Shown here: in pieces, positions 1 to 5,838 of the stretch | Position numbering within the stretch: position 1 is the stretch's first letter | Layout: each line of letters starts with the position of its first letter | Virus record (IMG/VR): IMGVR_UViG_3300032073_000075 | Span: 1-38,875 of that record | Strand: one strand, 5' to 3' | Source: a virus | Length of the DNA: 38,875 nucleotides | Made by a program: the position numbers and the translations under genes | The notes under the pieces: model-generated | Told to the model about the DNA's origin: nothing | The model's database searches: none | The model's input: only the letters and a program-made list of their open reading frames with translations

Positions 1-199
1 TATGGTTGCAGTCAGTGTCTTTACAGATGCGGTCAAAAATTGGGATCATTATTTTTTGCAACCGATGAGCAATGTCAACTTGATAGTCAAACGTGTGTTT
101 CACTTTAGCCGCAGACCGTGGGCGGCTGTTGTCCGAAACTCGAACAATCAACCTCCCCACGACCTCGACGGTGTGACCGTTTACTTTTTTAGAGATCAC
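1..199 (-). CDS. hypothetical phage protein, N-terminal part (cut by window edge)
   Basis: An open frame runs from a GTG at 199 to the left edge without a stop (66 codons seen), starting ISKKVNGHTVEVVGRLIV after the initiator. It overlaps the end of the upstream DUF669-like gene by about 11 bases, in the same style as other junctions here. The start is uncertain: the frame stays open upstream and contains other GTG/TTG codons, and no clear ribosome site is visible. I do not recognise the product. Its place at the end of a recombination module would suit a small DNA-metabolism protein, but that is only context. Confidence 0.45.
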   Translation of the reverse strand, partial: MISKKVNGHTVEVVGRLIVRVSDNSRPRSAAKVKHTFDYQVDIAHRLQKIMIPIFDRICKDTDCNH

Positions 200-581
200 C
201 GCCACCGGATGGAGCGTTTGCAAGCCAATCACCAACCTTGTTTCGCTTGCGATCGTTCCACTCTTCTACAACTAGATTGACCCACCCTTTCTTGCCCACC
301 AAAAGGCTCTCGCTCACGTCAAGGCTTTCACCTTTAGCAGTAGCAATGCCAAGCGATTTTAAGGCTTGATCAATCCTCCAGAACGCTTTCTCTGTGAAAG
401 TCAGCGAGTCATAGATTGTTTTACCATCATGTGACAACACGTTCAGTTGAAGATCAGCCTTCTCATTGCCAGCTTGGCTGTAACCAAACTCAACGGACTT
501 AACTTCGACTTCATATGCGCCTTCTTCTAACAGTGCAGGAATTGCACCCCGATCTTCGAATGTGTAATTTATACTAGACAT
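189..581 (-). CDS. DUF669-like phage ssDNA-binding-type protein
   Basis: 130 aa. The layout resembles DUF669 proteins: an N-terminal strand region (GAYEVEVKSVEF), a central segment describing a hydrophobic fold (YDSLTFTEKAFWRIDQALKSLG), a GKKGWVNLVVEEWNDRKRNKV segment and an acidic/Gly tail. DUF669 members commonly accompany phage recombinases and exonucleases and are thought to bind single-stranded DNA. The ATG overlaps the stop of the exonuclease gene (TAATG), so the two are translationally coupled. Family assignment is by pattern recall, not a search. A separate SSB-like protein is encoded at 31926-32522, so the window carries two such proteins from different modules. Confidence 0.65.
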   Translation of the reverse strand: MSSINYTFEDRGAIPALLEEGAYEVEVKSVEFGYSQAGNEKADLQLNVLSHDGKTIYDSLTFTEKAFWRIDQALKSLGIATAKGESLDVSESLLVGKKGWVNLVVEEWNDRKRNKVGDWLANAPSGGGDL

Positions 582-1609
582 TAGGATTTTTTGACCAACG
601 AGTTGTATTTTGTTCCGTGTACAAAGACTGACTCAAAGCGCTCATTGATCTCTCGCTTTGCGTCAGCCTGTTTCAGTCCATTAGCCTCTGCATAGGCTTT
701 GACTAATTCTGTTATTTTTAGCGTGCAGCAATTGACAAACTCTTCATTGGTCAATCCACTTGCAGCAAAAGCCGCAGCTAAATCTTTTATTTTTCTTGGA
801 GTTGTTCTTGATTGAAACTTAAAACCTTCAAGTTCAACCCCTGCTTCAACTGCTTCCTTTGCTTGTCTTTCAACAGCTTCCGACCAAGGTTTTAGCGCTC
901 TTGCAAATGACAAGGCTTTGGCTAAATTCTTTGGTTCTGATATTTCCTTTGGGTCAAACAGTTCAACTTCTTTATCAAATGAGTCTGCCACCTTTAGTGC
1001 AAGCTTGTTCATAGCTGGACAGGTAACAATTGCACCGCACCAAGTGCAGTATGGATTAGGTTTTGCTTCATTTCTTTTGTAGCTTTCAATTAATTCTCCG
1101 ACCAGTTCGTCGCACCGTTGTTGACTGTATTGCTGCACCTCTGGTTTCTTTTCAAACCCGTACAACACATGGAATGTGATTGGCCCTTTTTGCCCTCTTG
1201 CCATATTCATTGCAGCATATATTGCACACTGTGCGTCATAGCTTTTTCCGGCTGCTGGTAATCGCCATTTCAGGTCAAACATCTGTGGCCCATTTGCTAA
1301 ATCCCAGCGACCTGAAATGATTAAAGGTTCATCAATTTCATCACTCTGAATTTTAAGTTTGCCAGCCTTCTCCCATTCCATTGGCCATGATTCAGATGTG
1401 TGAGCCTTGATGTAATCAATAGCCCACTCAACACCATCACGATCTTCAAGCTCAAGACCTGCAAGAGGTTTGTCATCTCCCTTAAAGTAAGATTCAAGAG
1501 CCTCATGCCTGTCTGTTCCTGTCGACTTCTGTTTGGTGTCAAATGGTTGAGACTCCCAAGGCCAGCAATGTAATTTGGCAGGTGCGCCACTGGATCGAAC
1601 CTTTATCAT
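581..1609 (-). CDS. RecB/Cas4-type PD-(D/E)XK exonuclease (DUF2800-like)
   Basis: 342 aa. Likely the 5'-3' exonuclease partner of the annealing protein encoded just upstream. Visible motifs: His35 in RHEALE, Asp103 in GRWDLA, Asp112 and Lys114 in FDLKW, and Gln127/Tyr131 in the YDAQCAIYA segment, matching the nuclease core of RecB-family enzymes. Cys15 near the N-terminus plus Cys188, Cys191 and Cys197 give the split four-cysteine pattern that binds an iron-sulfur cluster in Cas4/AddB-type nucleases. The start overlaps the end of the RecT-like gene by 4 bases (ATGA type). The N-terminal SSGAPAKLHC segment also resembles the start of DUF2800 proteins. The combination exonuclease + annealing protein + ssDNA-binding protein is a typical phage recombination module. 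Confidence 0.7.
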   Translation of the reverse strand: MIKVRSSGAPAKLHCWPWESQPFDTKQKSTGTDRHEALESYFKGDDKPLAGLELEDRDGVEWAIDYIKAHTSESWPMEWEKAGKLKIQSDEIDEPLIISGRWDLANGPQMFDLKWRLPAAGKSYDAQCAIYAAMNMARGQKGPITFHVLYGFEKKPEVQQYSQQRCDELVGELIESYKRNEAKPNPYCTWCGAIVTCPAMNKLALKVADSFDKEVELFDPKEISEPKNLAKALSFARALKPWSEAVERQAKEAVEAGVELEGFKFQSRTTPRKIKDLAAAFAASGLTNEEFVNCCTLKITELVKAYAEANGLKQADAKREINERFESVFVHGTKYNSLVKKS

Positions 1610-2289
1610 TTTGGCACTTCCATCAGTTCTGTCTTAATAGGTTCGAGCTTTGGCAATTCTTCAAACAAAGCTTTTTTTTCTTCTTTGATTGGCTCTTGTT
1701 TGAAGTCACGCACTTCTTCAGGTGAATACAATCCTGAGTTCACTTCTGGGCAAATCATGCGCACTGCTTTTGATATTAGCCTTGCCCGTAGCATTGAGCT
1801 TGGTTGTTTAGTCCAAGGTGAATTGTTACGCACAAGACCTGCCTTCTTTGCTTCGTCAATAGAATAGCAAATGCGCGTTGTTTCACCTTCGAAAATAAAG
1901 TCAGCCTCTGCTGTTTTATCGTCAAAGGTAACCCATTTAACTTTGCCACCTCTCTCACGATACGCTGCAAGCATTGCATCAGCACGCATGGACAAGCGCC
2001 CTTGAATCAGGTGATGAGTTCGAAGCAATTCAAGCGGATCTTTCTTCTGGCTCACACAATGAAGCGCTAAGACAATTCCTTGTTCCACTTTCTCACATCC
2101 ATACATCCCTGATTTTGTAAACCACGTTCCCAATTTTTCAATTGCGTCAGTGGGATCATTTAACTTGTCGTACATGGACACCGAAGGCATGATCTCGCCT
2201 GTTGTTGTTGCAGGGGTAGCAATCATTGACTTCTCATTTGCTTTGTCTTTGGTTTCTGCCTCTGCACTTTTTTCTTCAATCATTTGCAT
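1606..2289 (-). CDS. RecT-like single-strand annealing protein
   Basis: 227 aa. RecT/Bet-type proteins pair complementary single strands after an exonuclease resects DNA ends. Features seen: a helical N-terminal half with SGMYGCEKVEQGIVLALHC and LIQGRLSMRADAMLAAY, which follow the usual 'active/inspect, GK, sAd.m' layout, then AKKAGLVRNNSPWTKQPSSM and LRARLISKAVRMICPEVNSG LYSPEE, which match the RecT-superfamily 'W..P..ML..RA....R..P....G.Y..EE' signature. It sits directly upstream of the exonuclease gene and just downstream of a small HTH gene whose stop lies inside its first codons. The N-terminal 30 residues are Lys/Glu/Ala-rich and probably disordered. No search was possible, but the signature is fairly specific. 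Confidence 0.65.
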   Translation of the reverse strand: MQMIEEKSAEAETKDKANEKSMIATPATTTGEIMPSVSMYDKLNDPTDAIEKLGTWFTKSGMYGCEKVEQGIVLALHCVSQKKDPLELLRTHHLIQGRLSMRADAMLAAYRERGGKVKWVTFDDKTAEADFIFEGETTRICYSIDEAKKAGLVRNNSPWTKQPSSMLRARLISKAVRMICPEVNSGLYSPEEVRDFKQEPIKEEKKALFEELPKLEPIKTELMEVPK

Positions 2290-2450
2290 TTTCTCTCAAT
2301 ATATTTTTCCAAGTCATTTTTTTTGACTCTCTTTGATTTGTAACCAAGATCAACATTCTTCAGATCCCTTCTTGCAATGATCTTTCGAACACCGCTTTCA
2401 GATAACCTCAAGACTTCTGCTACTTCTTGATATGTCATTAGTTTTTCCAT
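2280..2450 (-). CDS. small helix-turn-helix protein, excisionase-like (HTH_17 type)
   Basis: 56 aa, starting MEKLMTYQEVAEVLRLSESG. The TYQEVAEVL-RLSESGVRKIIARRDL helix-turn-helix followed by a K-R wing and a NDLEKYIE helix is the layout of small MerR/excisionase DNA-binding proteins. Met5 (2438) is an alternative start. Near an integrase, such proteins often direct excision or act as regulators. The gene lies directly downstream of two operator-like copies (2460-2482) and overlaps the first codons of the RecT-like gene by 10 bases, so it is probably in the same transcript as the recombination genes. Confidence 0.65.
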   Translation of the reverse strand: MEKLMTYQEVAEVLRLSESGVRKIIARRDLKNVDLGYKSKRVKKNDLEKYIERKCK

Positions 2451-2459
2451 TTGTTAACA

Positions 2460-2482
2460 GGTGACTGTCGGTGACTGTCACC
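2460..2482. promoter_or_regulatory. operator-like repeat pair (GGTGACTGTC-GGTGACTGTCACC)
   Basis: A full palindrome GGTGAC-T-GTCACC occupies 2470-2482 and a directly repeated copy with an imperfect right arm lies at 2460-2469 (continuing GGT). The same palindrome occurs at 2630-2642 and, with one change, at 2867-2879. This copy sits 10-32 bases upstream of the HTH gene start. On the minus strand the sequence CGGAGGTGAC overlaps a Shine-Dalgarno-like GGAGG, but that is about 30 bases from the ATG, so a role as protein-binding site is more likely. Confidence 0.6.
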
Positions 2483-2498
2483 TCCGTTAAAAAAAAGT

Positions 2499-2666
2499 TC
2501 AGGATTGTTCCTTAACTATTTTTTTCAATTCACGCCGCAATAATTGCGACACACTCAGATCATCAGCTTTTGCCAATCGCTCCACTTGTTTTTTTAATCT
2601 AGGCGCAACTTGTGCGCCTATGTATTTAAGGTGACTGTCACCTTCTCCTTGTTTTATTCCCCCCAT
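2499..2666 (-). CDS. ribbon-helix-helix (Arc/CopG-like) small DNA-binding protein, second of two
   Basis: 55 aa: a basic-polar lead, then KYIGAQV as the candidate beta strand, PRLKKQVERLAKADD as helix A and SVSQLLRRELKKIVKEQ as helix B. This is the strand-helix-helix pattern of Arc/CopG repressors, which dimerise and insert paired strands into the major groove at palindromic sites. A copy of the palindrome (2630-2642) lies inside its first codons (residues 8-12, GDSH). GGAGAAGG-type sequence also occurs there, after the ATG, so translation may instead begin lower; the ATG at 2666 is the only Met start. Likely partner or counterpart of the first ribbon-helix-helix protein upstream. Confidence 0.6.
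   Translation of the reverse strand: MGGIKQGEGDSHLKYIGAQVAPRLKKQVERLAKADDLSVSQLLRRELKKIVKEQS
2630..2642. promoter_or_regulatory. operator-like palindrome GGTGACTGTCACC inside small regulator gene
   Basis: Perfect 6-bp arms around a single T, identical to the site at 2470-2482. It lies 25-37 bases inside the second ribbon-helix-helix gene. Repetition of the same 13-mer at three places within 420 bases is very unlikely by chance and suggests cooperative repressor binding or a roadblock. Confidence 0.6.
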
Positions 2667-2676
2667 GTTTTTATGT

Positions 2677-2847
2677 TTATCGTGTTACTGTTTTTTTGTC
2701 TTCTTCTACCGCTGAAACTGCTGCCTCCTCCACTAAGGCTTTCAACGTGATCCTTCTTCGTTTGGCTATAGCTTGTAGCTGAGAATGAAGAAGCTTGTCG
2801 ACGTAAACGCCAATGCCTTTCTTGTTTTCCGCTCTTTGGTTTGCCAT
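2677..2847 (-). CDS. ribbon-helix-helix (Arc/CopG-like) small DNA-binding protein, first of two
   Basis: 56 aa, beginning MANQRAENKKGIGVYVDKLL. GIGVYV is a candidate beta strand, followed by DKLLHSQLQAIAKRRR and TLKALVEEAAVSAVEED as two helices, the ribbon-helix-helix layout. It is the first gene after a strong-looking promoter at 2858-2886, and its predicted transcript begins only about four bases before the ATG, with no ribosome site, so it may be translated from a leaderless mRNA. It probably controls its own promoter through the palindrome at 2867-2879. A longer frame in another register covers the same bases (2654-2878) but has low-complexity, non-family sequence. Confidence 0.65.
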   Translation of the reverse strand: MANQRAENKKGIGVYVDKLLHSQLQAIAKRRRITLKALVEEAAVSAVEEDKKTVTR

Positions 2848-2857
2848 AGGACAAACA

Positions 2858-2886
2858 ATAATCTGAGGTGACTGTCACACTGTCAA
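2858..2886 (-). promoter_or_regulatory. sigma70-type promoter with operator in the spacer
   Basis: On the minus strand TTGACA (2886-2881, perfect -35) is followed by a 17-base spacer and GATTAT (2863-2858, -10, 4 of 6). The spacer contains TGTGACAGTCACC (2879-2867), the palindrome found twice more downstream. A repressor on it would directly block RNA polymerase. The predicted start site, about 2851, is only about four bases before the ATG at 2847. The upstream side is very AT-rich (2890-2920), as in strong promoters with UP-like elements. Confidence 0.7.
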
Positions 2887-2985
2887 CCAGAATTTTAAAA
2901 TTTTTATAAATTTTTTATTGCCCCCATTGATCGCTGAGAAAAGTAATATTGTTTAGAAACAAATTAGTCAAATATAAAATATTAT

Positions 2986-3005
2986 AAAAAACACAATATG
3001 TTGTG
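2986..3005 (-). terminator. weak intrinsic terminator downstream of integrase
   Basis: Read on the minus strand, CACAA-CATA-TTGTG forms a 5-bp hairpin followed directly by six T residues. It lies about 60 bases past the integrase stop and 100 bases before the regulated promoter, a sensible place to insulate the two transcripts. The stem is short and A+T-rich, so strength is doubtful. Confidence 0.4.
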
Positions 3006-3064
3006 GATCATTTATTTTACTTCCACAATATAATGTATTTGAGACGAAGCTTTGAGATTCATTA

Positions 3065-4141
3065 TCAATAATTATAAAGGTTTTTGCAATACCAAAACTC
3101 AAGGGCGGTTTCTTTTGTTGTTATTTCTCTGTAATTCTCAAATAGTATTTTTTCTGAATGTCCTGCTTGCAATGCAGTTTTTGCAGCATTCTCAAAAGCA
3201 GCCAAATGATAACTGCAATATGAATGACGCAAGACATCTTGACTCCACTTGAAGTTCAATTTTTTCTTAATCACATCAAACCTTTTTCGAAGGTTTACGA
3301 ACGGAGGCGGTGAACCTTTTTGAATGTAGAAAAATGCAATTGGCTCAAGATCTACAATTCTGCGCCTTCTAGTTTTGCCATGCAAAACCTCAACATGATT
3401 TTGTTTTATTGAGTTAGCACCTAGCCTATTGATCTCAGCAGGGCGAATTCCAGCAAACATTGCTAATGACACATATGTCAAGAGAGCTGGATCATTTGCC
3501 TCAGTAACAGACAACAAGTGCCTTGATTGATCCACAGTTAACACTGGAGGCAATTTGTTTTCCACCGAGGGTGATGAGAGCGCAGCCACAGGGTTTGAGT
3601 CTCTGGCGCGTTTTTTGACACAGTCTTCAAAAAGCGTGTGAAGAATTGTTTGGTAGTTTTTTAGTGTTTGCCCTTGCCATTTTCCTTGCTCAAGCCAAGC
3701 GTCAATTTGACGCCAGTCAATTGATGACACTGGTGTTGATTCACCAGCCCAAATTGAGAACCTAGTCCACACTGTTTTCAGGTTTGCAATTGACTTGTGA
3801 CTCTTACCTGCCCGAGTTCGCTCACGCAAACCAGATGCAACAGCTTCACCGACAGACATTGGAATCAAACTTCTGTCTTTCCCTTTGAAATTTTCAACAG
3901 CCTGCAACAGCCTAAATCCAGTAGCCTTGGCTTGACTGTGCGCGTTGATAACATCAATTCGCTCACTAGCATCAAGCGACAGCCACCAATCACTGTGAGT
4001 GCGCTGTCCTCTTTCATGTTCACGCACAAACGCTTCAGCCAGTGTTTTTGTGGCAAACTTGATACGTGTTCGAGTTCCATTGACTACACCGTCAGCAACC
4101 CAAGTCTTTTTCCCGTGAACCTGCCAGCGCTTAACTTTCAT
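3065..4141 (-). CDS. int: tyrosine recombinase (phage integrase)
   Basis: 358 aa, cutting and rejoining DNA at attP/attB through a tyrosine-linked intermediate. The N-terminal part (about 1-90) resembles an arm-binding domain, about 95-190 a core-binding helical domain, and 200-345 the catalytic domain. Visible catalytic elements: Arg233 in FAGIRPAE, a candidate Lys256 in HGKTRRR, Arg305 in VLRHSY, His328 in AGHSE and the nucleophile Tyr337 in FENYRE; the usual first His of the H-x-L-R box appears to be Asp302. The LRHSYCSYHLA / GHS...NYRE style is one I associate with Verrucomicrobiota integrases. The gene starts about 110 bases from the tRNA-derived att core, the normal arrangement for a self-integrating phage. 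Confidence 0.93.
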   Translation of the reverse strand: MKVKRWQVHGKKTWVADGVVNGTRTRIKFATKTLAEAFVREHERGQRTHSDWWLSLDASERIDVINAHSQAKATGFRLLQAVENFKGKDRSLIPMSVGEAVASGLRERTRAGKSHKSIANLKTVWTRFSIWAGESTPVSSIDWRQIDAWLEQGKWQGQTLKNYQTILHTLFEDCVKKRARDSNPVAALSSPSVENKLPPVLTVDQSRHLLSVTEANDPALLTYVSLAMFAGIRPAEINRLGANSIKQNHVEVLHGKTRRRRIVDLEPIAFFYIQKGSPPPFVNLRKRFDVIKKKLNFKWSQDVLRHSYCSYHLAAFENAAKTALQAGHSEKILFENYREITTKETALEFWYCKNLYNY

Positions 4142-4152
4142 GAAAAGAGAGC

Positions 4153-4169
4153 GTCACACTTCGTCACAC
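4153..4169. repeat. paired GTCACAC repeats, left arm of attP (candidate integrase arm sites)
   Basis: GTCACAC occurs at 4153-4159 and again at 4163-4169, ten bases apart (one helical turn). Matching GTCACA copies lie on the other side of the tRNA fragment at 4345-4350 and 4357-4363. Tyrosine integrases of this class bind short arm-type repeats on both flanks of the core, so this fits an attP structure. Confidence 0.5.
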
Positions 4170-4250
4170 TTTTCAAGGCTAAAATGGGTTTGAATGGGTT
4201 TGAATAGGAAAAGCAAATAAACTAAAAAACCTTTTAAATATTGGTTTTAA

Positions 4251-4301
4251 TGGAGCCAGTGATCGGGATTGAACCGATGACCTGCTGTTTACGAAACAGC
4301 G
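4251..4301 (-). other. att core: 3' fragment of tRNA-Thr(CGT)
   Basis: Read on the minus strand this is the 3' half of a tRNA: anticodon arm CTGTT-TCGTAA-ACAG with anticodon CGT, the T arm ATCGG-TTCAATC-CCGAT, the acceptor strand CACTGGC, a discriminator T and encoded CCA. The 5' half is missing: upstream sequence (CAAAACCG and beyond) has no D arm. Phages that integrate at the 3' end of tRNA genes carry such a copy so that the host gene is restored. I infer integration at a tRNA-Thr(CGT) gene. Because phage genes lie on both sides, this is attP-like, or a junction between tandem prophages, and not a simple prophage/chromosome border. Confidence 0.85.
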
Positions 4302-4344
4302 GTTTTGTTTTTATTCCCTAAGAAACGAAAGACTTTTAAAAACA

Positions 4345-4363
4345 GTCACAGGTTTGGTCACAC
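4345..4363. repeat. paired GTCACA repeats, right arm of attP (candidate integrase arm sites)
   Basis: GTCACA at 4345-4350 and GTCACAC at 4357-4363, about one helical turn apart, in the same direction as the pair at 4153-4169. The second copy continues as TCACACTTTT, identical to 4164-4173. It overlaps the stop codon of the nuclease gene, so part of the match may be coincidental. Confidence 0.45.
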
Positions 4364-4762
4364 TTTTTGTAGGAGTTCAAATCTGTTGCGCCACTTTTCC
4401 AAAGGGTCATTCACTCCTGATGGAGTCCAGCTTGTTGTGGTTTTCAGCTTTTCTTTTGATGGAATAACAAACCAAACGCTGTGCGTCATTGCAAACAAGA
4501 TCCAAAAATGAAAATCATTTTTTTTGTATGTCACCCCGTTATTTCGTGAGGTGTGAAATCTGTATCTTGGTGATCTGTTGTCAGATTCACGCACTGGCAT
4601 TTCAGAAGACTTAACCTGAACCAAAACGCTGTGACCGTTTCGGTTTGTTGCAACAAGGTCAAATGGGGCAGGTGTCTCAGGGCGTGACACGTGCCAGTCA
4701 TGCCGCATTAATTCGCACGCTGTTTGTAATTCTCCGACAGCTCCTGACTTTAAGTTGTCCAT
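4358..4762 (-). CDS. PD-(D/E)XK nuclease-like protein at end of lysis cassette
   Basis: 134 aa. Glu11 (AVGELQTA), Asp35 (PFDLV) and Gln49-Val-Lys51 (LVQVKSSE) reproduce the E...D...QxK core of small PD-(D/E)XK nucleases. A C-terminal YRF / YKKNDFHFWILF / P-x-x-TSW pattern follows. A diverged homologue sits in the identical place in the second cassette (33847-34269). Start ATG overlaps the end of the o-spanin-like gene. The substrate is not known; small members of this fold include resolvases and homing-type nucleases. It is the last late gene before attP. Confidence 0.7.
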   Translation of the reverse strand: MDNLKSGAVGELQTACELMRHDWHVSRPETPAPFDLVATNRNGHSVLVQVKSSEMPVRESDNRSPRYRFHTSRNNGVTYKKNDFHFWILFAMTHSVWFVIPSKEKLKTTTSWTPSGVNDPLEKWRNRFELLQKV

Positions 4763-4962
4763 TACCTGCGCTCAATTTCATATTCGAGTTCAGCAACTTT
4801 TCGCAGTGCTGCCCGAGTCCAGTCAGGTGTGGTCTGTGCTGCTTTTTGAAACTGGGGGTGATCTGTCAGGGTCGAGACTCCATTCAGAGGCAGTCTCGTC
4901 TTGCACCCTATCAACAACAGCGGAATCAATAGCGCTATCAATTTCAGAAAGTTTATCTTCAT
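4762..4962 (-). CDS. outer-membrane spanin-like lipoprotein (o-spanin)
   Basis: 66 aa from the ATG at 4962. A hydrophobic signal MKINFLKLIALLIPLLLIGC ends in a lipobox Cys20, followed by a Pro/polar region and a C-terminal helical segment AALRKVAELEYEIER. Such lipoproteins pair with an inner-membrane spanin to fuse the membranes at lysis in Gram-negative hosts. The gene overlaps the preceding i-spanin-like gene in another frame over 140 bases, as Rz/Rz1 genes do. A longer TTG-start version (5004) adds a basic stretch ahead of the signal and is less likely. Confidence 0.65.
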   Translation of the reverse strand: MKINFLKLIALLIPLLLIGCKTRLPLNGVSTLTDHPQFQKAAQTTPDWTRAALRKVAELEYEIERR

Positions 4963-5074
4963 AGTTTGACTTTGCTTTTGCTTCACGAATCCTCGCAGCA
5001 ACAATCAAGAAAACCTTCTCAAGCACCGGCAGTGCTTTACATAGCGCCACGACTGCGCTGACAAGGTTAATCAC
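4823..5074 (-). CDS. inner-membrane spanin-like protein (i-spanin)
   Basis: 83 aa with a GTG start that overlaps the holin-like stop (GTGA). One N-terminal hydrophobic segment (about 1-28, LVSAVVALCKALPVLEKVFLIVAA) is followed by a charged, coiled-coil-like stretch (RIREAKAKSNYEDKLSEIDS) and a polar tail. Position, size and overlap with a lipoprotein gene in a shifted frame point to a spanin pair, though sequence identity to known Rz is not evident. Confidence 0.5.
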   Translation of the reverse strand: MINLVSAVVALCKALPVLEKVFLIVAARIREAKAKSNYEDKLSEIDSAIDSAVVDRVQDETASEWSLDPDRSPPVSKSSTDHT

Positions 5075-5241
5075 TGTGACGTATCTGTCTTGACCCCTTT
5101 GCGCAAAAACATTGCTAGGAGTGAAGTAATGACGATCTGAATCATGTTTGCCATAGGCATTAACTCAGGATCTTGAAGCCATGTTCCGACTGCAACAGCT
5201 ATCGCACCGGAGGCTGTGGCGTAAGTTTTTTTCCCTTTCAT
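5071..5241 (-). CDS. holin-like small membrane protein
   Basis: 56 aa: MKGKKTYATASGAIAVAVGT begins with a basic lead and one hydrophobic segment; after WLQDPELMPMANM a second segment (IQIVITSLLAMFL) and a basic end (RKGVKTDTSQ) follow. Two short membrane segments and a charged C-terminus match small phage holins, which form the lethal membrane lesion. It lies between another membrane protein and the spanin pair, with 4-base overlap to the next gene. Confidence 0.6.
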   Translation of the reverse strand: MKGKKTYATASGAIAVAVGTWLQDPELMPMANMIQIVITSLLAMFLRKGVKTDTSQ

Positions 5242-5247
5242 ATTTTT

Positions 5248-5427
5248 TTAGTATAACCCGTTGTCTTTATTATTTTTCTTAACTACTTGATAAATTTTGC
5301 AGCATATAAAAATCAATGTTGCAAATGAAATGCTGACTTGAAGCGCTTGACTCAATGGCAGATACCAAGTGCCGATTCCTGCTGAACCCGCACCGAAGAC
5401 TTGAACGTCATTGGTATCTACAAGCAT
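5248..5427 (-). CDS. small membrane protein of lysis cassette (homologous to 34773-34940)
   Basis: 59 aa. A Gly-rich N-terminus (FGAGSAGIGTWYLPLSQAL) leads into one membrane segment (VSISFATLIFICCKIY) and a basic tail (QVVKKNNKDNG). The gene in the same place of the other cassette has the same plan (G-rich lead, LSQ-LQ, membrane segment, KIY..K.NN). Conserved position beside the holin-like gene suggests a holin, antiholin or lysis regulator. Confidence 0.55.
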   Translation of the reverse strand: MLVDTNDVQVFGAGSAGIGTWYLPLSQALQVSISFATLIFICCKIYQVVKKNNKDNGLY

Positions 5428-5432
5428 TTTAA

Positions 5433-5831
5433 TTACTCAGCAGAAGTTTCTTCGATGACTTCAGCAACTGGCTCTTCAGCGACTGGCTCTTCGTTCACAA
5501 CCTGAACTTCTTCAATTTCAGCCTCTGGTGCTTTTTCTAAATTAAGATCAGCCAAAACAAGATTGCCGATGTACTCGTTATCAGAACCAGCAACCTCTGG
5601 AGTCCAGTTTGACCATTTCTCTTGATCCACCCTAAACAGTCCGTTGTATACGGGATTTGGGAACCACTGATCAACCTCTTCACCTTCATCGTTTTCGATG
5701 GTTCGCTTGCCGTATCCAAGGACATTGAATTGCATTGAGAACGGTGAATCGCTCGCTGAGTTTAATCCGATAACGAGCTTCGATATGTTCAAACCCTCTT
5801 CGGGCTTCGGGATAGTGTTTACTTGTATCAT
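5433..5831 (-). CDS. fibre-associated small protein (homologue of 35948-36292)
   Basis: 132 aa, unknown function. It begins MIQVNTIPKPEEGLNISKLV, contains WSNWTPEVAGSDNEYIGNLV and ends in a long acidic Glu/Val/Pro tail (about 100-132). The protein at 35948-36292 shares start, WSNWT, SDN-YI-LVLADL and an acidic tail, in the same position between a fibre-associated gene and the lysis cassette. A structural accessory, assembly chaperone or decoration role is possible. The start is 8 bases past the previous stop. Confidence 0.65.
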   Translation of the reverse strand: MIQVNTIPKPEEGLNISKLVIGLNSASDSPFSMQFNVLGYGKRTIENDEGEEVDQWFPNPVYNGLFRVDQEKWSNWTPEVAGSDNEYIGNLVLADLNLEKAPEAEIEEVQVVNEEPVAEEPVAEVIEETSAE

Positions 5832-5838
5832 CGTAAAA

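Noticed and set aside
2-280. Plus-strand frame at the left edge
   Set aside because: Opposite to every other gene and overlapping a minus-strand frame that stays open to the edge; no ribosome site or motif was seen.
2654-2878. 74-aa minus-strand frame over the first small regulator
   Set aside because: Its composition is low-complexity Ser/Arg/Lys and it starts before the predicted transcription start. The other frame gives a ribbon-helix-helix protein with sensible start and stop.
4251-4330. A complete tRNA gene
   Set aside because: Only the 3' half fits; the 5' half has no D arm and no acceptor strand GCCAGTG.
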